Counted from the first letter of the stretch, positions 45,918-58,819 are shown. The stretch is DNA of 64,000 bases from Eubacterium sp. (GCA_017965495.1 JAGCPW010000095.1:62001-126000), one strand, 5' to 3'. Notes: generated by a model from the sequence alone, not told the origin. A program made the numbers and translations.

Positions 45918-48900
45918 ATGACATACGGCAGTGCACATTATTGGGCTTCGGAAGACCTTAATACAACAGGCGAAAACGTCGGAATAACCCTTGATAGTAT
46001 GTGTGATATTATCATGGCTAATGACGTAACAAGTGGCAATGTAGTTGTATTTATTCCGGGCGATATTGAACACGGTGAGAAAGGACACTTTGCTCTTGGT
46101 GAAGGCGGTGGAGGTAGTGCTGAAATTGATGCAAGCATTTATCAGGTTATCGTTGGTGACGGAGAGGGCAATGGTGTTGGTGCTTAGGGTGGCGCCGAAG
46201 CTTAGGAAGCTAATAAGATTTATTTGAAGGATAAGAGATTAGGTCCGAATATTCCAACTCATGAAGACGATGGTACACCAATTTAGGATGTTGATACTGG
46301 TTCATTTACTATCGCTTCAAATGGTTTGGGTCATACTCATACTGAAACAGTTCATGATGATGACCTTGATGAAGATGTAGAGGTACAAGTTGAAGACGAT
46401 GGTTGGAAAGCTACAATTGAGGATTTAGCTAAGGTACTTGCTACTGGTAAAAGTAAGGTTGAGATTGGTGAAAAGGATGCGGACTATAATTTAACTTTCT
46501 GGGAAGATGCCCTTAATGGTCCAGATATAAAAATCAAAGGTGCCGCAAAAATTGAAATGCTCGAAAAAGCAGTTGAAACTGATAATCCGGGCATTACAGC
46601 AATTTCAATGAGAGGCAATTCTCTTATTGATATGTCGAATGAAAAGGTTTATGATTATGATTGGAAAAATAGATATTTTCCAAATAACAGTTCAGCGCGA
46701 GCAGAATTTAGAAGATTAAGTCCTTTTGCTAATAAAAATGATGGTCCTATACTTCAACTTAAAGGGTCTCCTACTGTTATGTTCTAGGATGACGCCATTG
46801 TTAAGGTTGATAATGGTTCTCTTATTGAAGTAGGTGGTAATGCAAGAATTCACGTTGTTGGTGGCGAATGGATTAACAATGCGGCTCCAAATGCTATAAA
46901 TGGTCTTGAAGAGAAAAAAATAGTTAACATCATGGCTGGACCGGGCTTTTGGTCTGAGTTATATGGAAAGGATGATTTTTATAGTGTTTTAAACATGAAC
47001 CCTGGTACATTGATATTAACAACACAACTTCTAAAAAATCAAATTCCAACATCTGGTGGCGGCAGTATTTATAGCTATCAGTCATGTTTTTATGATAGCG
47101 GCTATAGAGATACATATACACCGGGTTATTCTTTTAGTTCATCAGATTGGAATATCTTCCATCTCAACAGACTTGCTCCAAGTAGTTACACTTCAACCTC
47201 TGCTCCAAAATATGATAATCGAAGATTAAGAAGTAGATTAGCTTCTCCAACTTTCAGTATGTCAAATGCAACTATGCTTAGTGTGACAGCAACGGACGAA
47301 TCAGCAGTTTGTTTAAATATTGCTTCAGCAAGTAAGGGAACGATTGTAACAGATATAAGTTCAAACGGACATATCAATATTAAAGCCGGAATAGAATAGG
47401 GAGCTTCATTCGTATACGATTTTGGTTCGGATGCAGGCGCAGATGCTGCAATAAAGGTTGGATTCGCTGGTCGTTCAAGAATGGCTTTCTTTCCAAAAGA
47501 TGGCACAAGCATACAATTTTCTCCAAGAGGACCTTTTGCCTTTTTCGCCAATGGCAAATATACAGAAATGCATTGGGAATGGGAAAAGTTTTATGGTTTA
47601 TTTGCTGGACATGATGTTTTTGCTCAGGTTGATGGAAATAGTCACTTTGAGTCATGGAGCGGAACAGTTATTTTAAGAAATTCTAATAATTTAAGAGCTT
47701 ATAATGGTTCTGACACTTCTAGATATGCTTACTATCCTTATTTCTCATCTCCTGGAAAGAATCGTTCAGTTAACGGAACAATAACAGTAAATGCAGATTT
47801 ATCTAACACATCTATTGCTGATATTGAAAGCACATATGCTAATCAATTAAAGAGCGCAACTACCCTAAACGCAGCAATACAGAATGATTATACATGGACT
47901 GGTTTTTCTGGAACTTCAAAATCAAAATTGCCGGCAAGATATTATGAAACACTATCATGCTCTTCTTGCACTTGCATAGGAACTATATCAAGCATAAATC
48001 TTTATGGAGATTATGATACTTGGGATGAAATATATAACTCAGAAGAATTTAAACAGTGGATAAAAACAAACTTAGGTTGTACCAACACTCCAACTTATAA
48101 TTCTGTAACCGGAGGAGAAATTACTAGAAAGCAGCAATATAGTGATGGACGTTGGAATTATACTGGCACTTTCCCTATAAATATAACTAACATTACTATA
48201 ACAATTGAATCTAGTCATTCAACAACTCCAATTGACGAAGCATATTCAAACTTTAATCTTGTTTATAATGGTAGTAGTTCATATCCGGGCACAGTTGAAA
48301 TGAGAAACAAGATAGTAACAGATTTCTTAAGCAATAAAGATTATTACCTAAGACAAATCTTTAAACTTCCTTCAAGTCCATATTTTTCTTATTCATCACT
48401 TACGGAAAATCAGTATGAAGAGTCAATTTCTTTAGAAGATATTACCTTTAACTAGACAGGTGGAGACTACAATTATTATATAACTATTACAACTTCTAGT
48501 TATATAAATTTAAACAATACAACTGTAGAACAATTTTTACAAAACTCTTAGGTATTAACTTCTTTAAGAAGCACTTTTGGCAACTTCACAACAGTAGAGC
48601 CTTTAGAAAATGTAGACTTACAATACAGTCGCTATCAGTATAGCAGATATTATTATGCTATTAAAGGTATTAAGCTTCATTATGATAGTTGGCCAATGAC
48701 TAATACATTCTATAGTAATAGTCCTAGCAGCGGCAGTATGTTGAATCATCCGGGAGAAGATTTAAGTAGTTTAGACCCAGCAACACAGAACACTATAAAG
48801 AATAAAATTGGAACATCTTATACATCTAGTTCTTATGGTGTCTGGGACTGGTCAAACGCAACCTTTGCCAATGACTATGCAGTTACAGAAACAGTGAAAT

Positions 48901-49508
48901 ATAGTGTTTCAACAACTTCTACATACACAGGAAACACAGAAACCCATCTTGGAAAGAATTGGTATGGACCAATTCAAACAGCCGATAGAGTTGGCGATAA
49001 GGATTGGGATAGGTCTCCTATCGTTCAGGCATATGGTCCAGTAAACATTTGTGTAAGAGAAAAATACTTACCTGGTCTTGAATATAATACTACAATAACC
49101 ACAAGCGAAAATGAGTTTGATTTAACAGACATGAATCAGGCAATAAGAGATTTTGTGGCTTCTAGTCATTATCAAGAATTACTGGATTATATTAGTAATA
49201 ACTACTCTGGAAAAGAGCTTTATTACATTAATCGTATAAACACTACTGCTTCTACTACTCAATATGCAGTTTATTTCTTCCTTAAAGAAGACGATTGGGA
49301 TTTGGAAGTAGCTTCAACTACTAACGTGCCTGTAGTTGACGTGACTGAAGGCTCAGAACTCCGTATCTATGGCGGCGCGAAGATTAAGGCTGTAACTAAA
49401 TATGGTGAAACAACATATGAATTTAGTAGTGCTGATTCAGGTGAAGAACCTGTATCATTCACACTTTCAGAACTCAAAGCGCTTAAACAATTACTTAATA
49501 ACACTTAA
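45918..49508 (+). CDS. Large virion structural protein (seven TAGs)
   Basis: 1,196 residues from ATG 45918 (8 bases behind AGGAGG; an ATG six bases earlier is too close). TAGs at 46185, 46203, 46284, 46785, 47397, 48453 and 48549 are all in frame; the standard code would give eight pieces. Near residue 78 a linker G-E-G-G-G-G-S; later, beta-rich Ser/Thr/Asn/Tyr-rich sequence with many Tyr-Ser stretches and a Pro-rich end. No enzymatic motif seen. Probably a tail fibre or baseplate protein; the C-terminal third has a different, Ser/Tyr-rich composition that suggests a separate module. Confidence 0.75.
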
Positions 49509-49513
49509 TAAAA

Positions 49514-49536
49514 AGGGGAGTCTTCGGACTCCCTTT
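49514..49536 (+). terminator. Terminator ahead of the glycoside hydrolase promoter
   Basis: AGGGGAGTC-TTCG-GACTCCCTT: 9-bp stem closed by a stable TTCG tetraloop, then TTCC. It ends the 45652-49508 genes. Confidence 0.85.
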
Positions 49537-49545
49537 CCTTATCTC

Positions 49546-49574
49546 TTTACTTTTTCCTCGATTTATGCTATAAT
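49546..49574 (+). promoter_or_regulatory. Promoter for the glycoside hydrolase gene
   Basis: TTTACT (49546-49551), 17-base spacer ending TGC, TATAAT (49569-49574), ten bases after a terminator. It gives the hydrolase and downstream lysis and virion genes independent transcription. Confidence 0.9.
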
Positions 49575-49607
49575 AAAATAAAAACATTATAAAAAGGAGG
49601 AATTAAA

Positions 49608-50732
49608 ATGAATTTTGATAACACACTAGCAACATTCGGTTCAGATGGTGGCGGCGAATTCAAACGTGACATTGACCGAGAAGAATCCATTGGTTATTCA
49701 GATGGTTCTTTCGCCGCGAAATGGGAACCTTTTGCGACAGCCGAAGAACCAATCGTGCCGCAAATTGATGACAAAATCCGTGGTATGTCTTATGGTTACT
49801 TTGCAAATCGCGGCGAAATAACATCGAAAAATGGTCTTGCTTCTCAGAGAACAATGTTCAATGTGGGATTTAACTGGACTTGTTTAACAGTGGTAAACTA
49901 CCAAGAGTCTTACCATTCCACAAACATCTTTGCAGACCATCTCCGCACTCCGTCAGACCATGACATCGAATCATTTGTTAATGCCGCACATGAACGAGGG
50001 GTTAAGGTATGCCTAAAGCCAATGGTTCATTCTCAGGACAATGTGTGGAGAGCTTTTATAAGTTTCCCATCGCACAATATGGATGACATTGATGCTTATT
50101 GGAAGCCATGGTTTGAATCTTATAAGAACTTCATTCTCCATTATGCTGAACTTGCTCAGAAACTTGGTGTTGAAATGTTCTGTATTGGTTGCGAAATGCT
50201 TGGCACAGAACATCGTGAAGCTGACTGGAGATACATTATCTCAGAAGTTCGCAGAGTTTATACTGGTATCGTAATCTACAACACCAACCACGACCATGAA
50301 GATACACAGGGATGGTTTGACAGTCTAGACTATATCGGCACATCAGCATACTATCCAGTAGGTGACCCGGACAATTCTTATGACGACATGGTTAAGAAAT
50401 GGACTGAAATACGTTATCGTCTTGATGCAATCGCGGCAAGCCGTAATAAGCAATTCATCTTTATGGAAATTGGTTGTCGTTCTGTTGAGGGTGCATCAGC
50501 ACATCCTTGGGACTTTAACTATGACCTTCCATATAGCGAAGAAGAACAATACAACTTCTATAAATCATGTATGGACGTATTCTATGATGACCCATATTTT
50601 GCCGGCGTGTTCTGGTGGGATTGGCCAACATATCTCCCAACATCCGTAGGCCGCGATTTCTATATTCACAACAAGCTAACCGAAAGATACTTACACGATT
50701 TTAACGCGGCAAAACGTTAGACAAAAACTTAA
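49608..50732 (+). CDS. GH113-like glycoside hydrolase (TIM barrel)
   Basis: 374 residues. TAG at 50718 is followed by only three more codons before TAA, so the protein is nearly the same under either code. The barrel runs from about residue 60 to the end: F-C-I-G-C-E-M-L (acid/base Glu about 197), W-R-Y-I-I-S-E-V-R-R-V-Y, D-Y-I-G-T-S-A-Y-Y-P, F-M-E-I-G-C-R-S (nucleophile Glu about 290) and F-W-W-D-W-P. This resembles GH113 beta-mannanases. Possibly a tail-borne or free depolymerase of host capsule or wall polysaccharide. No signal peptide. Confidence 0.8.
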
Positions 50733-50744
50733 TATCACTACATA

Positions 50745-50780
50745 AATAGAGAGGATAGAAATATTCTCTCTATTTTTATT
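50745..50780 (+). terminator. Terminator after the glycoside hydrolase
   Basis: AATAGAGAG / CTCTCTATT 9-bp stem, 12-base loop, followed by TTTATTTTA. Confidence 0.85.
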
Positions 50781-50796
50781 TTATGAGGTGATTTAT

Positions 50797-51333
50797 ATGA
50801 CAAGAACAGAATTAGTAAAGTCATTAGAGGCTGACCTTGGAAAGCAGCTTGGCTCAAATTATGGCTATGACTGGTGTGCTGCTTATGTATCAGATAAACT
50901 TTTAAAACCAATTGGAGAAAAGTGGTTTAGTTCATGTACTCAGATGCGCGACTACTTTAACCAGAAAGGCAGAGTAAACCACGATTACAGAACTGCTGAA
51001 ATTGGTGACATTATTGAGTTTGACTGGGATTTAAGCGGCGATTGCGACCACGTAGGAATCATCGTAGACGTAGACTACACTAAGGGCATTATCACAACAA
51101 TTGAAGGTAACACAGACGGTAATCACTGGAAACTTTCAAAGGTTGCAAAGCACACTTACAGCATGGACTACAGATACTTTGCAAACATTATCGACATGAG
51201 TTCTGTTTTCATGAATGAAGTACAGGAAAACAAACCAGCCGGTGGAGAACAGACAGATACAGTTCTTAAGGCTGTAAAACTCATTATCGACGGCGAAGTA
51301 GTTTACGATGGCTACGCAAGAATTAAGAAGTAA
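50797..51333 (+). CDS. CHAP-domain endolysin
   Basis: 178 residues; ATG 50797 is 6 bases behind GAGGTG (an in-frame GTG nine bases upstream lies within that site). CHAP amidase/endopeptidase: Cys27 in Y-D-W-C-A-A-Y, Glu/Asp-rich strand, His85 in C-D-H-V-G-I-I-V, and T-I-E-G-N-T. It cuts peptidoglycan cross-links or amide bonds at lysis or entry. The C-terminal 40 residues (V-L-K-A-V-K-L-I-I-D-G-E-V) form a small extra domain that could bind wall or the virion. No holin next to it. Confidence 0.88.
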   Translation: MTRTELVKSLEADLGKQLGSNYGYDWCAAYVSDKLLKPIGEKWFSSCTQMRDYFNQKGRVNHDYRTAEIGDIIEFDWDLSGDCDHVGIIVDVDYTKGIITTIEGNTDGNHWKLSKVAKHTYSMDYRYFANIIDMSSVFMNEVQENKPAGGEQTDTVLKAVKLIIDGEVVYDGYARIKK

Positions 51334-51346
51334 TGAGGTGAATTAA

Positions 51347-51661
51347 ATGGCAGAAGAATTAGTAAAGGAAGAAGTTGTTGAGGAAGCTCCTAAGAAAAAG
51401 AGGGGCCGCCCGAAGAAAACTGAAACTACTGAAGAAACACCAGTAGTGGAAGAAGCAACCCCAGAAGAGGTTACAGAAGAACCTGTAACTGAAGAAGTTG
51501 CCGTTGAGCCTACTGTAGAAGTTCCTGTTGAAATCGTTACAGCAGAACCTACAAAGGCAGAAGTTGTTATTCCTTTCGCGGCGAAAGAAGCACCAAACTT
51601 CTATGCTGCCCGTGCAAACTCACCATTTAACGGCACAACAATTTCTCGTGTATTTAAATAA
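51347..51661 (+). CDS. Acidic protein with AT-hook-like motif
   Basis: 104 residues, ATG behind GAGGTG. A basic K-K-K-R-G-R-P-K-K (16-24) resembling an AT-hook is followed by about 55 residues dominated by Glu, Thr, Val and Pro, then A-P-N-F-Y-A-A-R-A-N-S-P-F. Low complexity, disordered. Possibly binds DNA or acts as a linker/scaffold in the virion. Unclear. Confidence 0.6.
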   Translation: MAEELVKEEVVEEAPKKKRGRPKKTETTEETPVVEEATPEEVTEEPVTEEVAVEPTVEVPVEIVTAEPTKAEVVIPFAAKEAPNFYAARANSPFNGTTISRVFK

Positions 51662-51681
51662 TAATTACAGGCGGTGAGATT

Positions 51682-53274
51682 ATGGCACTTGATTATTCTA
51701 TTGTTGATGGAATAATCAGAACTCTTATCTCCGGTATAGACGGTGATAAAAAAGTCACCGCAGAAAATTTCTCAGGAAAGGACTTAAAACAATTCATAGA
51801 CCACCAAGATGTGTTTTGGGATGGACTTGTATAGTTCCTACAAAATGAAGATGTAAAGATGGGCAAGTATGGATTGAAGCAAGCTGATTTTCTCAATGAG
51901 GAAAACGCGGCAAGTGTTGTTGAATTTATTAATGACCACGCCGACCTCATTGAGAATTTTCTTGATGATTGTCTTGAAAGAAAGACTGAACACTGGAACA
52001 AGAGTTTTGATAAGTTAATTGAAACTTTTAATGATATGGTTGTGGAAGATAAATAGATTGGTGAATCTATTTTTACAATAAATGATATTACTGCCGCAAA
52101 TGCTGGTAATAGTTTTAGCGGTGGAGAATGGGTAAAACCTTGGTAGAATATTGGTGGTTACGATTATGCAGAGGTAAGAGGTAATGATAAAAGTACCGAA
52201 GCTCTGAACAATCCTGAGTTCTTACAATTTACTCATAGAATCTTTGATAAATTTATTAGACTTCTTATGCCGGAATATAAAAGGGTTGTTTAGGTTGAGG
52301 ATTTGAATAGGAATTTTTGGGTTATTGGTCAGATTTTGGCGGCAATACTAGAGTTCTTGTTTAATGATGATAACCCTTATAAAGATGTGTTTGATGGGAT
52401 ATTAGATGAGATTGCTCAGCTATGGGAAAATCTATTATATCTTTGGATTGGTTTTATTGCTATTTCTTAGAAGAAATAGGTTGAGGATGTTTAGTTTATT
52501 GTTATGAGAGCCCCGGTTGATGATGTTAGGAATTTTGAGAAAAGGGATGGGGCAATGACACATATAACAAGCGCACTTTCTTTTTCGCAACTTTCAAATC
52601 TATTAAATTCTTTTAAAAGTAAAGTTGATTTTTTAAAGGATATATATACTAATAGTACAATTGTCGTGTTATTAGAGATTCCTTTTTATAATAAAGGTTT
52701 TAATGATTGGCATGGTGACAGTGCTTTCGGTTTATATGTTTATAATAGGAGGGTTAGTAATGTTGGAAATTTTTTAACTGTTATGTACACAGCAAAAGAT
52801 TTCGCAGTAGATACTTCCGAACCGGAGTGGCAATATTATCCAATACAATATCTTGCTGAGGCAAGCACTAGACCAAATTCATCATAGAGTTTATTGGGAA
52901 TTGTTTCAAGTGACTATAGCGTATTAACTGCACCACTCACAACTTTTATAAAAAATGGCAAAGAATATTCAATAGTCACAGAAAGCCACCCACCTAGAAC
53001 AATCTGCGCGGCAAGAACCAAATACAATTTATCAATTACTTTTAGCGGCAAAGATATTACAGACTTAGGAATTACAATGGATTTCTATGATGTTGCTTAT
53101 GATTTATTTGGCGCAGCATCATCAAAAGTATTAACGGTTAATCTCGTTTTAGATAATAATGAAATGGTATATGACAGTCATCAAAGCTATACATTACCTT
53201 AGCTATCGGGGGCTGTTAAAGTTGAAAAGGGAATATATTGGGGCGAAGTTTTAACAGACTTTAACCAAAATTAA
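51682..53274 (+). CDS. Virion protein, family member A (nine TAGs)
   Basis: 530 residues, ATG behind GGTGAGAT. TAGs at 51832, 52054, 52144, 52291, 52468, 52477, 52492, 52885 and 53200. Shares with the genes at 54782 and 58831 an A-x-A/D-A-G-N-x-F motif (about residue 145) followed by a 70-residue domain (about 193-262): L-L-M-P-E-Y-K-R-V-V, E-D-L-N-R-N-F-W-V-I, L-W-E-N-L-L-Y-L-W. The rest is beta-rich. Function unknown; likely structural. Confidence 0.75.
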
Positions 53275-53288
53275 AGAGGTGATAGAAA

Positions 53289-54290
53289 ATGGCAATAACA
53301 GGTGGTGGAACAGAACAAAATCCTTGGTTAGTCCATAGTTATAATGAGCTTAAAACAATAACTACAGATACCTTTGGTGGATATTCTCCGTAGGCTGCAA
53401 ACACTACTATGTATATTAAACTTGATAATGATATTAATTGCAATGACTATGGTGAATCTTTTGAGTGGGAAACCATAACGATTGGAAATTATTCGCATTA
53501 TACTGGGTGCAGATATGTGTTTGATTTAGGTGGTTATACTATTAAAAATGTTAAAGTCAAAGCTGCAAACAAGATGTTTGTTTTTGGCGGTGCCATTAGT
53601 GGTGGTGAGAATGTAAACGCAACATTACAAAACGGAAAAATACTTAACGTGTTTTTAACCGGTGCTGTTGGTTTTGTTAGCGGCTATGTTGATATGTTAA
53701 ACATTAGCATAAGTATAAACGGCACTGACGCAACAGGAATTATATTCGAGAATATACAAGATGGCAGTATAATTCAGAATTGTGCTATTTATTTTGAAAC
53801 AGCGAAACTCAATAATGGATTATTTATGGCTCAGTATCATTATGGCGATTATGATTTCCTTAAAAACTGTGATATAGAACTACATATTAATAATTTGAAT
53901 GGTCAACAGATTATTGGTAGAAGCGGATATAATGGAGCTATTCATTCATGCGAAAGCTTAAGAATCACTGGTAAAATTAAAGGTGGCTTGCCAAGATATG
54001 CTCTAAGAATTGGAACGAGTTATTATTCATTATTGTCCGGGGGAAGTTTAACCACCCTTAATTCATCATGTGTAAGCATAGATTTTTCTGAAGTAACTAC
54101 AGGTGGATAGGAAAATCGTTTTGATTCTATCACCGGTTAGTCATTGGTAGGAACTGTTGTTAACAAGACAATAGGCAATACAGCTTGGACAGAACGCACA
54201 GATGCATATCTTGTAACTGATGAAGAAGTTATAAACGGTAATGCACTTAGAGCTAATGACTTTGTGGTAGTAAACGTAGTAGGTGGTTAA
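53289..54290 (+). CDS. Beta-helix virion protein (three TAGs)
   Basis: 333 residues, ATG behind GAGGTG. TAGs at 53391, 54108, 54138. N-terminus G-G-G-T-E-Q-N-P-W-L-V-H-S-Y-N-E-L-K, then many short strand-turn units (I-K-N-V-K-V-K, I-I-Q-N-C-A-I-Y, F-L-K-N-C-D-I-E-L) as in right-handed beta-helix tail spikes. No catalytic residues evident. Probably a receptor-binding or structural spike. Stop is followed after two bases by the next gene. Confidence 0.75.
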
Positions 54291-54292
54291 AC

Positions 54293-54769
54293 ATGTCAAC
54301 ATGGTACATTGTAGACGGTAATCTTCCATATCTCAATGAATTCCCAGAAATGAAAGTTATTGAGGATGCCCCCCTAGGTGTATGGAGAATAATAGACGGT
54401 GAACTTCCGTTTAAGCTATCGTTTCCGGAAATGTCCGGAATCAACGATGCCCCTGCTTTAGTTTGGCGTATCGTTGATGGAAACTTACCAACTAAACTAG
54501 TATTTCCAAAAAACTATGGAATTACAGATGTCCCTCTTGGTATTTGGGCAATAAAAGACGGGGAGCTACCATACCGCAGAAATTTTCCACCAATGCCAGG
54601 CCCCCCAAGAATGTGGGGCTCTCCAATAAAAATTCTCCTAAAAGAAATGCATGAATCCCCAATACTTCTCAAAACCCAAAAGTCCCAAGACGTACAAATT
54701 GGTGACACAACAATCCCATATCAAATTACAAAGCGCTTATTCGATGGTATAGATTGGGAATTAATATAA
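54293..54769 (+). CDS. W-DG-LP repeat protein
   Basis: 158 residues, ATG at 54293 two bases after the beta-helix stop, with the ribosome site inside that gene. Four repeats of about 26 residues: W-Y-I-V-D-G-N-L-P, W-R-I-I-D-G-E-L-P, W-R-I-V-D-G-N-L-P and W-A-I-K-D-G-E-L-P, each ending F-P. A Pro-rich segment and a C-terminal tail (I-P-Y-Q-I-T-K-R-L-F-D-G-I-D-W) follow. The Trp-rich repeats could bind carbohydrate or pack as a beta-solenoid. No TAG. Confidence 0.7.
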   Translation: MSTWYIVDGNLPYLNEFPEMKVIEDAPLGVWRIIDGELPFKLSFPEMSGINDAPALVWRIVDGNLPTKLVFPKNYGITDVPLGIWAIKDGELPYRRNFPPMPGPPRMWGSPIKILLKEMHESPILLKTQKSQDVQIGDTTIPYQITKRLFDGIDWELI

Positions 54770-54781
54770 GGAGGTAGTAGT

Positions 54782-57700
54782 ATGAACTACGGACAAGACA
54801 AGTTCTTTAACGGCGATAAAGGCCTTTATACTACCCTCATATCAGACCTACTTGATAAATATACATTAGACAACGATTTCCGGAAGGATGTCCAAGTGGA
54901 CTCCTTCTGGAACGAGTCTTTAGCCAGACTTTTAGAATTACTTAACCAAAAGATTGACCCTAATGGTATTCGTAATTATGAATCGTCTGGCTTATTAGTA
55001 GAACTGATAGACGGTACAATAGATGATTCTGTGCTAAGAGCCGCACTTACCACAAAGGATTCAAATGATAGATATGCCGCAATCCGCTTAATGGATGTTA
55101 TGGACGCGGATGCTGGTGCTAATTTTTGCGGCGGAGATATATATGAACAAATGAGATTATATGAAACCATTACTATCAATGGCGTAGTTGGTAAGAACGT
55201 TTTATTTGATAGTTAGGCTTTTGAACCAATAGATAAACTATTAGCTGGGGAAGACATTCTTCATGGCGATTTCACCTATATAATAAGGGGAATCCGTTCA
55301 GGCGTAAACGCTGAAACTGGAAAACCTTATTGGCCAGCATATGATAGTGATGGAAATTCAGCAACAGCTTCAACTCCAACAACCTATCGAGTAGTCAAAA
55401 AACCATGGGTAATTCCTTGGTTCAACCTCGACATGGAAAGTTACTCTAAAGTTCGCGGCGAAGACAAGAAACTCAGTGTCCTTGCAGACCCATCAGACTT
55501 AGGTTTCACCTGTATGCAAAGAGATGGACTTGCAGATGACATGGAGTTTAGAATCCAAGCTATGCAAATTTACAACATACTCGTTGAAATTGGTCGCGAA
55601 AAAGGTAGAGGAGAAACAGAGTTTAACAAATACAGAGCTTACGGTAAACAAATTGACTACACATCTCATAACTTTGAACAAATCGACATGGATAACCGTC
55701 AAGTTCTTGAAGTAGATGACACCGTAGAAACAGTTCTAGGAAGCTCAATGGCCCTACGCATAGGCGATTTAATACCGCCAGAATCTACTGTAGACTTTAG
55801 CAGTATTGAAGATATGTATGTTTCAATTTGCTACAGTCCATTAGAACAAACAGAAGGCATTTATCCAATAGAATTAACCAACGAAGAAGTAACACAATAT
55901 TTCTCAGACATAATCTACGACATGCTTGAACAAAGTACAGAAGCTCCATCTCCACCGGACATTGTATATAGAGTCCAAACCGTAGATAGAAGTGCCAAGA
56001 GATTACTCGCTGCGGTTGAAGTCGTAGATGAAGACCACATAGACGACAATGCTCCAGTTGCCCTTGGCGGTTGCTTACACTATTGCGGCAAGTTTGGTTC
56101 AATCCAACTCATGGAAAAAGATGCCGCAAAAGTTGCAGAGAGAATTGGCGTAACCTATGAAGAATTTGAAGTCATGGAATTTGATGATTTCTGTACCCTA
56201 TGGGCAGAAAAAGCAAATCGCTGGATTCGTCTTATCATGCCGCAAAATAAACGTAGAGTTGAGATTGAAGACCTTAACAGAAACTTTTGGGTTATTGCTC
56301 AGGTAATTGCTGGCGTTAGTGCTTATTTATTTGACGGGGACGGTCCAATCGGTGAATTCCTTAAAGGCATGATTAAAGAAATTGGTCAGCTTTGGGAGAA
56401 CGTTATTTATCTTTGGATGGCACAAGGCTTAATTGGAGAACCACCATTCATAACAGATACACATTGCGAAGTGCTTATGCCGAACGCAGCTCATGGGAAA
56501 GTTTCAATGACCTATGATGACTTCGTTTGCTCTCCAGAACTCAATTATCTCTTACAAAAATATCCAGATAAAAACCTCTGCATTTTGCCTTACATGAGAA
56601 AAAATAATTATGAGAACGATTATTACTCTAAGGTATCGTTCCCAGGTGTTTATATCTATGATAGAAACATGGATAACCCTTCCTGGGAGGTCTTACCATT
56701 AAATACCACAGGATTGGAAATAGATTTGGGAGATTATGCCGACCATATATATGGCATAATTAAATTACCGGAATACAATATCTCAACTGGCAAATATATG
56801 GTAGACGATTTCACGGCAGAAATGTTCCCTGAGCATTATAGAAACTACTTAACTTTCGCGCCACTTAGCTCAGCACCATATATTGGTCTTGACCTTAAGA
56901 GATACTATGGTCTTGCAAGGGATATTATAGATTTTGACGGCAAACTCTACAAGAAAAACTCTGAAGGTGTTTGGGAAAAGAATCCACAAATTGACATTCA
57001 TATTATCTTTAGAGATACAGCAAGAGAAATGATGACAGACAGGGTACTTAACCTTATGGAATATAGAGGTCAGTATGAAGAAGGAGAAATCGTAACAAAG
57101 AGATATAAAACAACTCTTGACAGCGACCCTCTTGCTGAGGTAGCACCTACATTAACACCTATTAAAAAGGGTTACTATTAGGGCGAAATGTTAAGTACAT
57201 ATGTTGATGTTGATGACCCTATGTATTCAATTATGGTTTTACCTACTATGAAGACAGAACCATATTATGAAACTGAATCACACTTCAAATCTCATTACAA
57301 TTACACAGATTTACCTGACCTTGTGGCTTCTGATAAACAAATCTTACTTGCATATGCAAAGGCAAGCGAAGATTACTCAAACAACCCAGAAGCATTTAAG
57401 ATGTAGAACTATAATGCATTAAAGGCTTTGTATACAACAGAAGAAGTTATGTATAAAAATACAGCCGCGGTTTATAACAAAACCACAAGAAGTGCATTAG
57501 CAAGCGATACGTCGGGTGAAGAACCAGTGCTTGTATATCCTACATTTGGGGATTATTTAGCAGAGCTTGTGTCGGTAATTAATAAGGATAAGTATATCTC
57601 TCCTTACTGCTTAATATTTGCAGAAGGTGAAAAGAACTTTAACTATCGCGCCGATACAGAAGAGCCACACAAAATGATTAAGTATTTAGCATCAAAAGAT

Positions 57701-58819
57701 GGTTTAGTTTCTCAGTATTATGAATCAACACATCCAACCGATTTTACAAATGCTAATGCTGTTATTTATTGTGGCAAAGAAAACATTGCATCAGATTATC
57801 CGGGCCACCGCACAATAAAACCAACCGATGGACATAGTTTCTTAAGTGGTACACTTTCTGTTCAAAGAGATGGCGAAAAGTATAGGTTTGGTTATGGTGA
57901 TTACACTTGCGAAGAAGCATTACAACTCACTATTGACACAACAGGTGAAGGACGTACTTCAACTTCAATAATGGCCGGACAGCATGAATAGTGGTTAACT
58001 TGTAAACAGACTGGTTAGGATTTCAGTTCATCAACATGGCTTATAATAAAGGTCGAAGCTCCATATGCTGTTAATACTAAGTTAGTTAATGATAGCAACG
58101 ACACCATGGAAAAATATTGTTGGGGCACATTAAGAGATGAAATAGACCTTAACAGACAGTTTGCAAGAAATATCGCGGCGAAATGGTATGCTCGTGAGGA
58201 AGCAGACCCTTCTGTAGACACATGGGGAGATGCTGTAAACGCTATCAGAGAAGCTTTCGCAGCAGAAGAAATGGATGTATACATGAATTCATGGTACTTA
58301 GAACAAGCAATTATAGGTATATCAAATTCACCTTATTATGATGAATGGTATATAGAACAGTGTAGCCTTTACGATGATGACCCTCAGTGGGATACTAAAG
58401 TAAGAGCATGGCTACAAGACAAAGGCATCATGCCACAAACATACACATCTCATGGTTTTGATACATGGACTGGTGAACGTATTTTCATCAACACTTCAAT
58501 GCGCTCTGAAATAAGAATTTATATGTTCGGCCCAAGTGGTATTTATGGTCAGAAGATTTACAGCAGAAATGCTGATGGTGAATTTGACCAAACTCACATT
58601 GAAACTGGCGGCACACATGACGTAGACACGGTTCGTGCTGGCTATGAAGTTATTAACAACTCTAGCCGCAATTATAACTATGAAAAATATAAAGACTTCG
58701 GTCACAAAACGGACACAACATACTATGACCCAGACCAGACAGATGATACCGTAGAAGGCCCGGCATGGTATGAACAACACATTGCTTGGGTAGACCAAAA
58801 CCCTCCGTGGGATAATTAA
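54782..58819 (+). CDS. Large virion protein, family member B (five TAGs)
   Basis: 1,345 residues, ATG behind AAGGAGG. TAGs at 55214, 57179, 57404, 57989, 58016. N-terminal half shares with family A/C: S-F-W-N-E-S, A-D-A-G-A-N-F and the domain at about 482-553 (L-I-M-P-Q-N-K-R-R-V ... E-D-L-N-R-N-F-W-V-I ... L-W-E-N-V-I-Y-L-W). Further regions are rich in Tyr, Asp and Trp. No catalytic motif recognised. Likely a baseplate or tail fibre component. Followed after 11 bases by family member C. Confidence 0.75.

Noticed and set aside
50788..50797. GTG start for the endolysin at 50788
   Set aside because: The GTG is part of the GAGGTG ribosome site itself; ATG 50797 has normal spacing.
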